Source: Desulfovermiculus sp041686195
GTDB taxonomy: Bacteria > Desulfobacterota > Desulfovibrionia > Desulfovibrionales > Desulfothermaceae
Length of the DNA: 64,000 bases
Direction of reading: 5' to 3'
Assembly (NCBI GenBank): GCA_041686195.1
Contig: JAWLEI010000005.1
Span: 4,753 to 68,752, forward strand
Below, piece after piece: positions 60,130 through 64,000 of the stretch (position 1 is its first letter; each line of letters starts with the position of its first letter). The notes beneath the pieces were generated by a model that did no database searches, was not told the DNA's origin, and worked only from the letters and a program-made list of their open reading frames with translations. The position numbers and the translations under genes are program-made.

Positions 60130-61441
60130 GCTCTTGCTCTGCTTGCTGTTCGGGGGTTTGATCCTGGGGTTGGCCACCGGCTTTCCGATCCCCTTTGTCA
60201 TGCTGGGCAGCTCATTGATCGTTGGGGTCCTGGGCGTTGGAGATGCCTTTTTCAATATGCTCGTGCTGCGTTTCTTCGAGACCATGCACAATTATATCCT
60301 GGTCTCCATTGTCCTCTTCGTCTTTATGGGTATCATGCTCGAACGCTCCGGGGCAGCGGAACGGCTTTTCTCTTCCCTCCACCTGCTCCTGGGCGGATTG
60401 CGCGGCGGTCTCGGGCTGGCCGTGGTCGCGGTTTGCACGCTTATGGCCGCAGCCACCGGAATCATGGGCGCTCCGGTCATCATCATGGGCCTGTTTGCCC
60501 TGCCTCATATGCTCAGCCGCAACTACGATCCAGCCCTGTCCTCCGGCTCCATCTGTGCCGGAGGCACCCTGGGCATCCTCATTCCCCCATCCATCATGCT
60601 CATCGTCTACGGCCCCATGGCCGGCCTGTCCGTGGGCCGGCTGTTCATGGCCGCCATTGTTCCCGGCCTAATCCTGGCCGCCCTCTATGCCCTGTATATC
60701 CTCCTGGTCTGCTTTTTCAAACCAGAGCTGGGTCCTGCTTTGTCCAGGGAGCAACGAAACGTCCCCCTGGGAAAGAAGCTCCTCCTGGTCATCACCTCCA
60801 TGCTCCCGACCCTGCTCCTTATCCTCTCTGTTTTGGGAACCATTTTCTTCGGCATCGCCGCCCCCACTGAGGCCGCAGCAGTAGGGGCCTTTGTCAGCGT
60901 CCTTCTGGCCTGGGTCTACGGCAATCTGTCCTGGAAAACCCTTCAAGAGGCCTTTATTCAAACAACTCTCGTCTCTTCCATGATCCTGCTCATTGTTGCT
61001 GCGGCCTTTGTCTTTACCGGTACATTCATGCTCCTGGGCGGAGGCTTTATTGTCCAGGATTTCCTGCTCAACCTGCCCTTCGGCCCCTGGGGGGTGTTGA
61101 TCGTAATGATGGCTGCCTTTTTTACCTTTGGCCTGTTCATGGAGTGGGTGGGCATTGTGCCCATTTTGGTCCCCATCTTCACTCCTGTCCTGCAGCAACT
61201 GGGATATGATCCCTTGTGGTCGGCTATGCTCTTTTGCGTGGCCATGCAGACCTCTTTTCTCACCCCGCCCATGGCTCCGGCCCTTTTTTACCTCAAAGGG
61301 GTGGCCCCGCCCCAAGTTCAGTTCGGCCCGCACATCATCCGTGGTGTCCTGCCCTTCATCCTCATTCAACTCATCGGCCTGGCCCTTATCGCTGCATGGC
61401 CTGACTTGGTCCTGTGGCTCCCGGAAATGATGTTTCGATAA
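60116..61441 (+). CDS. dctM: TRAP transporter large permease DctM
   Basis: 441-residue sodium-coupled permease with about 11-12 membrane spans. Family motifs: GLATGFPIPFVMLGSSL, LMAAATGIMGAPVIIMG, GGTLGILIPPSIMLIVYGP and GIAAPTEAAAVGAFVS, then the C-terminal FLTPPMAPALFYLKG. ATG 60116 sits within the dctQ end; an upstream extension of the open frame is in another reading context and is not part of the protein. It completes the transporter with dctP and dctQ. Confidence 0.94.
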   Translation: MASPELLLCLLFGGLILGLATGFPIPFVMLGSSLIVGVLGVGDAFFNMLVLRFFETMHNYILVSIVLFVFMGIMLERSGAAERLFSSLHLLLGGLRGGLGLAVVAVCTLMAAATGIMGAPVIIMGLFALPHMLSRNYDPALSSGSICAGGTLGILIPPSIMLIVYGPMAGLSVGRLFMAAIVPGLILAALYALYILLVCFFKPELGPALSREQRNVPLGKKLLLVITSMLPTLLLILSVLGTIFFGIAAPTEAAAVGAFVSVLLAWVYGNLSWKTLQEAFIQTTLVSSMILLIVAAAFVFTGTFMLLGGGFIVQDFLLNLPFGPWGVLIVMMAAFFTFGLFMEWVGIVPILVPIFTPVLQQLGYDPLWSAMLFCVAMQTSFLTPPMAPALFYLKGVAPPQVQFGPHIIRGVLPFILIQLIGLALIAAWPDLVLWLPEMMFR

Positions 61442-61588
61442 GGCCAAAGGCTGTCTTGTAAAAACGCCGCTCCAGGAGTAAAGTTGAAGCTTGAGAATGA
61501 TAGCTTTCCAGGCATACCATGATGGTCTTTGGGGCCTGAGCACACAAACGGAAATTTTGAAGTACAATGTCTTACGGAGGAAGCATCT

Positions 61589-63694
61589 ATGAAGATATGG
61601 CCTGGCCAGCCCTTTCCATTGGGGGCCGTCTATGACGGCTCAGGGACCAACTTTTCCCTGTTTTCCGAGATTGCCGATCAAGTTGAGCTGTGCTTGTTCG
61701 ACCATGAAGACCAGGAAACACGCATTGAAATTGCGGAAGTGACCGCATTCTGCTGGCACTGCTACTTACCGGGGATCGAGCCTGGACAACGCTACGGATT
61801 TCGCGTCCATGGCCCCTGGAACCCGGCTGAGGGACACCGCTGCAATCCGGCCAAGCTCCTCCTTGATCCCTATGCCAAAGCCATTTTGGGCCAGGTGCGC
61901 TGGGACCAGGCTGCTTTCCCCTATGACATTGAGAAGGGGCCGGAGGTCAAAAACGAGACCGACAGCGGCCCTTTCGTTCCTCGCTCCGTGGTCCATCAGC
62001 CCTTTTTCGACTGGAGCGGGGACCGCAGGCTGCAGCTGCCCTGGCATGAGACCGTCATCTACGAAACCCACGTCAAGGGCTTTACCATCCAGAACCCTAA
62101 CATTCCGGAGGATATTCGGGGCACCTATGCAGGACTGGCCCATCCGGCGGCTGTTGAACACCTCAAAAATCTGAACATCACCGCAGTGGAACTCATGCCT
62201 GTCCACCAGTTTATTCACGACAAGCACCTGGTGGACAGGGGGCTTAAAAACTACTGGGGATATAACTCCATTGGCTACTTCGCACCCCACAACGAGTACT
62301 CCTCTGATCAGCGCCCGGGAGCAGGGGTGGCCGAATTCAAAGAGATGGTCAAAACCCTGCATCAGTCCGGGATTGAGGTCATCCTGGACGTGGTTTACAA
62401 CCACACTGCTGAAGGCAATCACCTGGGTCCCATGCTTTCCTTAAAGGGCATAGACAATGCCTATTACTACCGATTAACTGATGATCCCCGCTACTATATG
62501 GATTACACCGGCACAGGCAACAGCCTGAACATGCGCCAGCCCCATGTCTTGCAGCTGATCATGGATTCCCTTCGCTATTGGGTCTTGGAAATGCATGTGG
62601 ACGGCTTCCGATTTGATCTGGCCTCCACCCTGGCCCGTGAGCTGCATGACGTGGATCGCCTCTCGGCCTTTTTCGACATCATTCAACAGGATCCGGTTAT
62701 CAGCCAGGTCAAGCTCATAGCCGAGCCATGGGATGTGGGTGAAGGCGGATATCAGGTGGGGAATTTCCCCCCGGTGTGGTCGGAGTGGAACGGCAAATAC
62801 CGCGATTGCGTGCGCGATTTCTGGCGGGGAGAGGACCAGACCCTGGGCGAATTGGCTTACCGGTTCGCCGGGAGCCCGGACTTGTATGAAAACACCAGCC
62901 GTCTCCCTTTTGCCAGCATCAATTTCATCACTGCCCATGACGGATTCACCCTGCACGACCTGGTCTCCTACAATGAAAAACACAACCAGGACAACGGGGA
63001 GGACAACCAGGACGGGGAAGACTTCAACCGGTCCTGGAACTGTGGGGCCGAAGGGCCTACGGATGATCCAGAGGTTTTGGCACTGCGGGACAGGCAAAAG
63101 CGCAATTTCCTGACCACCCTTTTTCTCTCCCAGGGGGTTCCCATGCTCCTGGGCGGAGATGAAATGGGCCGTACCCAACAGGGAAACAACAATGCCTACT
63201 GCCAGGACAATGAGCTTTCCTGGTTTGCTTGGGAAAATATCGATCAGCAACTGCTGGAGTTCTGCCAGAACCTGATCGGCTTCCGCCTGACTCATCCCGC
63301 CTTCCGCCGTCGCCACTGGTTCCAGGGCCGGTCCATACACGGCACCCAGACCTACGACATTGCCTGGTTCACCCTGGAAGGCAAACAAATGGATGAGGAA
63401 AACTGGGGAGAAGGTTTTGCCAAGTCCCTGGCTGTTTATTTCAACGGCCAGAACATTCCCAATCCCAACCCCCGCGGGGATGCTGTCAGTGACGACAATT
63501 TCTATATCATCCTCAATGCCCACTATGAACCGCTCAACTTCACCTTGCCCTCAGCCCGGTGGGGCAAAAGCTGGATCAAGATCCTGGACACCACAACTGG
63601 CTGGCTGGAAGAAGAAGAGCCAATTCAGGCTGAAGGCAACTTTGACGTGCAGGATCGGTCTATCGTCCTTCTGCAGCAGGGAAACAGAGCATAA
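61589..63694 (+). CDS. glgX: glycogen debranching enzyme GlgX-type
   Basis: GH13 alpha-amylase-family enzyme that hydrolyses alpha-1,6 branches of glycogen limit dextrins. The 701-residue protein has an N-terminal CBM48-like domain (about 5-110). The catalytic barrel follows with DVVYNHTAEGN, the nucleophile in HVDGFRFDLAS, the acid in LIAEPWDVG and the TAHDGFTLHDLVSYN stabiliser. ATG 61589 follows GGAGGAAG. No other glycogen genes are adjacent in the window. Confidence 0.93.
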   Translation: MKIWPGQPFPLGAVYDGSGTNFSLFSEIADQVELCLFDHEDQETRIEIAEVTAFCWHCYLPGIEPGQRYGFRVHGPWNPAEGHRCNPAKLLLDPYAKAILGQVRWDQAAFPYDIEKGPEVKNETDSGPFVPRSVVHQPFFDWSGDRRLQLPWHETVIYETHVKGFTIQNPNIPEDIRGTYAGLAHPAAVEHLKNLNITAVELMPVHQFIHDKHLVDRGLKNYWGYNSIGYFAPHNEYSSDQRPGAGVAEFKEMVKTLHQSGIEVILDVVYNHTAEGNHLGPMLSLKGIDNAYYYRLTDDPRYYMDYTGTGNSLNMRQPHVLQLIMDSLRYWVLEMHVDGFRFDLASTLARELHDVDRLSAFFDIIQQDPVISQVKLIAEPWDVGEGGYQVGNFPPVWSEWNGKYRDCVRDFWRGEDQTLGELAYRFAGSPDLYENTSRLPFASINFITAHDGFTLHDLVSYNEKHNQDNGEDNQDGEDFNRSWNCGAEGPTDDPEVLALRDRQKRNFLTTLFLSQGVPMLLGGDEMGRTQQGNNNAYCQDNELSWFAWENIDQQLLEFCQNLIGFRLTHPAFRRRHWFQGRSIHGTQTYDIAWFTLEGKQMDEENWGEGFAKSLAVYFNGQNIPNPNPRGDAVSDDNFYIILNAHYEPLNFTLPSARWGKSWIKILDTTTGWLEEEEPIQAEGNFDVQDRSIVLLQQGNRA

Positions 63695-63760
63695 GAAAAT
63701 TTGCCGGGCTCAGTTGAAATTTTTAATGAAACCACAGCGGGCTACTCCCCCAGGGTCATA

Positions 63761-64000
63761 TTGTTCTCAGATGTAAGGAACCAGGAGTGTTCAGCTTTGC
63801 CTCCGGCAAATCTGAAATATTTTTGGGCCAAAGCGCCCAAAAAAAAGAATTTGCCGGATTGATCATGAATGAAACTTACCAAGGGGCTGACTGTGGGGGC
63901 AAAGTCGCCCTACGAAAAGAGCTGGGGCCCCAGTAGGCCGCCCCTCTCCGAGGGGCTGGCTTCTGGAGCAGAATCAAAGAGGCTGGGCCTCGGAGAGAAC
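63761..64000 (+). repeat. mosaic palindromic intergenic repeat, copy R8 (cut by window end)
   Basis: It starts with TTGTTCTCAGATGTAAGG and continues with a GCCTCCGGCAAATCTG hairpin unit (about 63790-63885) and GGATTGATC-ATGAATGAAAC. Cargo containing AGTAGGCCGCCCCTCTCC and GGCTGGGCCTCGGAGAGAAC follows. The cargo is the reverse of that in R5. It is truncated by the end of the window. Confidence 0.78.

Noticed and set aside
60668..61567. 299-codon minus-strand frame opposite dctM
   Set aside because: Charged, low-complexity product antisense to a clear membrane permease.
3962..64000. CRISPR array
   Set aside because: The repeats are scattered, not regularly spaced, differ in module order, and no cas gene is present.

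Overview
The window looks like chromosomal DNA from a Desulfovibrionales-type sulfate reducer, possibly of the Desulfohalobiaceae. This is an inference from gene content and order, not from a database search. Supporting signs are a ffh-rpsP-khpA-rimM-trmD-rplS-rnhB-yraN-rsmI-PTS-smpB-secA block, a TrmD fused to a second RNA-methyltransferase domain, fused IspDF, a Sat/APS-kinase-like fusion, TRAP transporters, and several nickel-handling genes. I see no phage, insertion sequence, CRISPR array or rRNA operon.

Layout. Positions 1-549 are AT-rich with no convincing gene. Positions 550-4450 hold an orphan TRAP solute-binding protein, its likely sigma-54 activator, a near-consensus sigma-54 promoter and tandem operator-like repeats. 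Positions 4451-7059 hold an internally deleted acyl-CoA dehydrogenase, two small proteins and a methyltransferase. Positions 7576-13760 carry mobA, hemC, an FmdB-type protein, gmhA, a shikimate kinase, a Cys-cluster protein, a lipoprotein, infA, a phosphodiesterase and an HD hydrolase. argJ (14236-15417) sits between inverted repeat copies. Positions 15707-27858 are a long minus-strand block for protein export, trans-translation, PTS phosphotransfer, ribosome maturation and SRP.

Positions 28250-36947 hold an aminotransferase, larB, trmFO, a flavoprotein, tRNA-Met, a Nif3-like protein, a coiled-coil zinc-ribbon protein, rnpB and ispDF. Positions 37005-45813 run on the plus strand: cysS, an aminotransferase, a DUF1992 protein, the Sat/APSK fusion, tRNA-Ser, manC, an M29 aminopeptidase and hypAB. 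Positions 45865-56873 hold an M16C protease, UDP-sugar genes (ugp, galE), small envelope proteins, maf, a DUF711 protein and a GcvR-like ACT protein. Positions 57070-63694 hold a corrinoid adenosyltransferase, a CooT-like protein, a complete TRAP transporter (dctPQM) and glgX.

The most notable non-genic structures are two. (i) A mosaic family of palindromic intergenic repeats occurs at eight or more sites; units are typically bounded by GTTTC...GAAAC, and the family sits beside argJ and between dctP and dctQ. (ii) The RNase P RNA carries the same 15-base inverted-repeat arm four times, forming two insert-like hairpins at the positions of P3 and P12. Other points to check are the acyl-CoA dehydrogenase that has lost its middle domain and the ATP-sulfurylase domain with altered active-site motifs.
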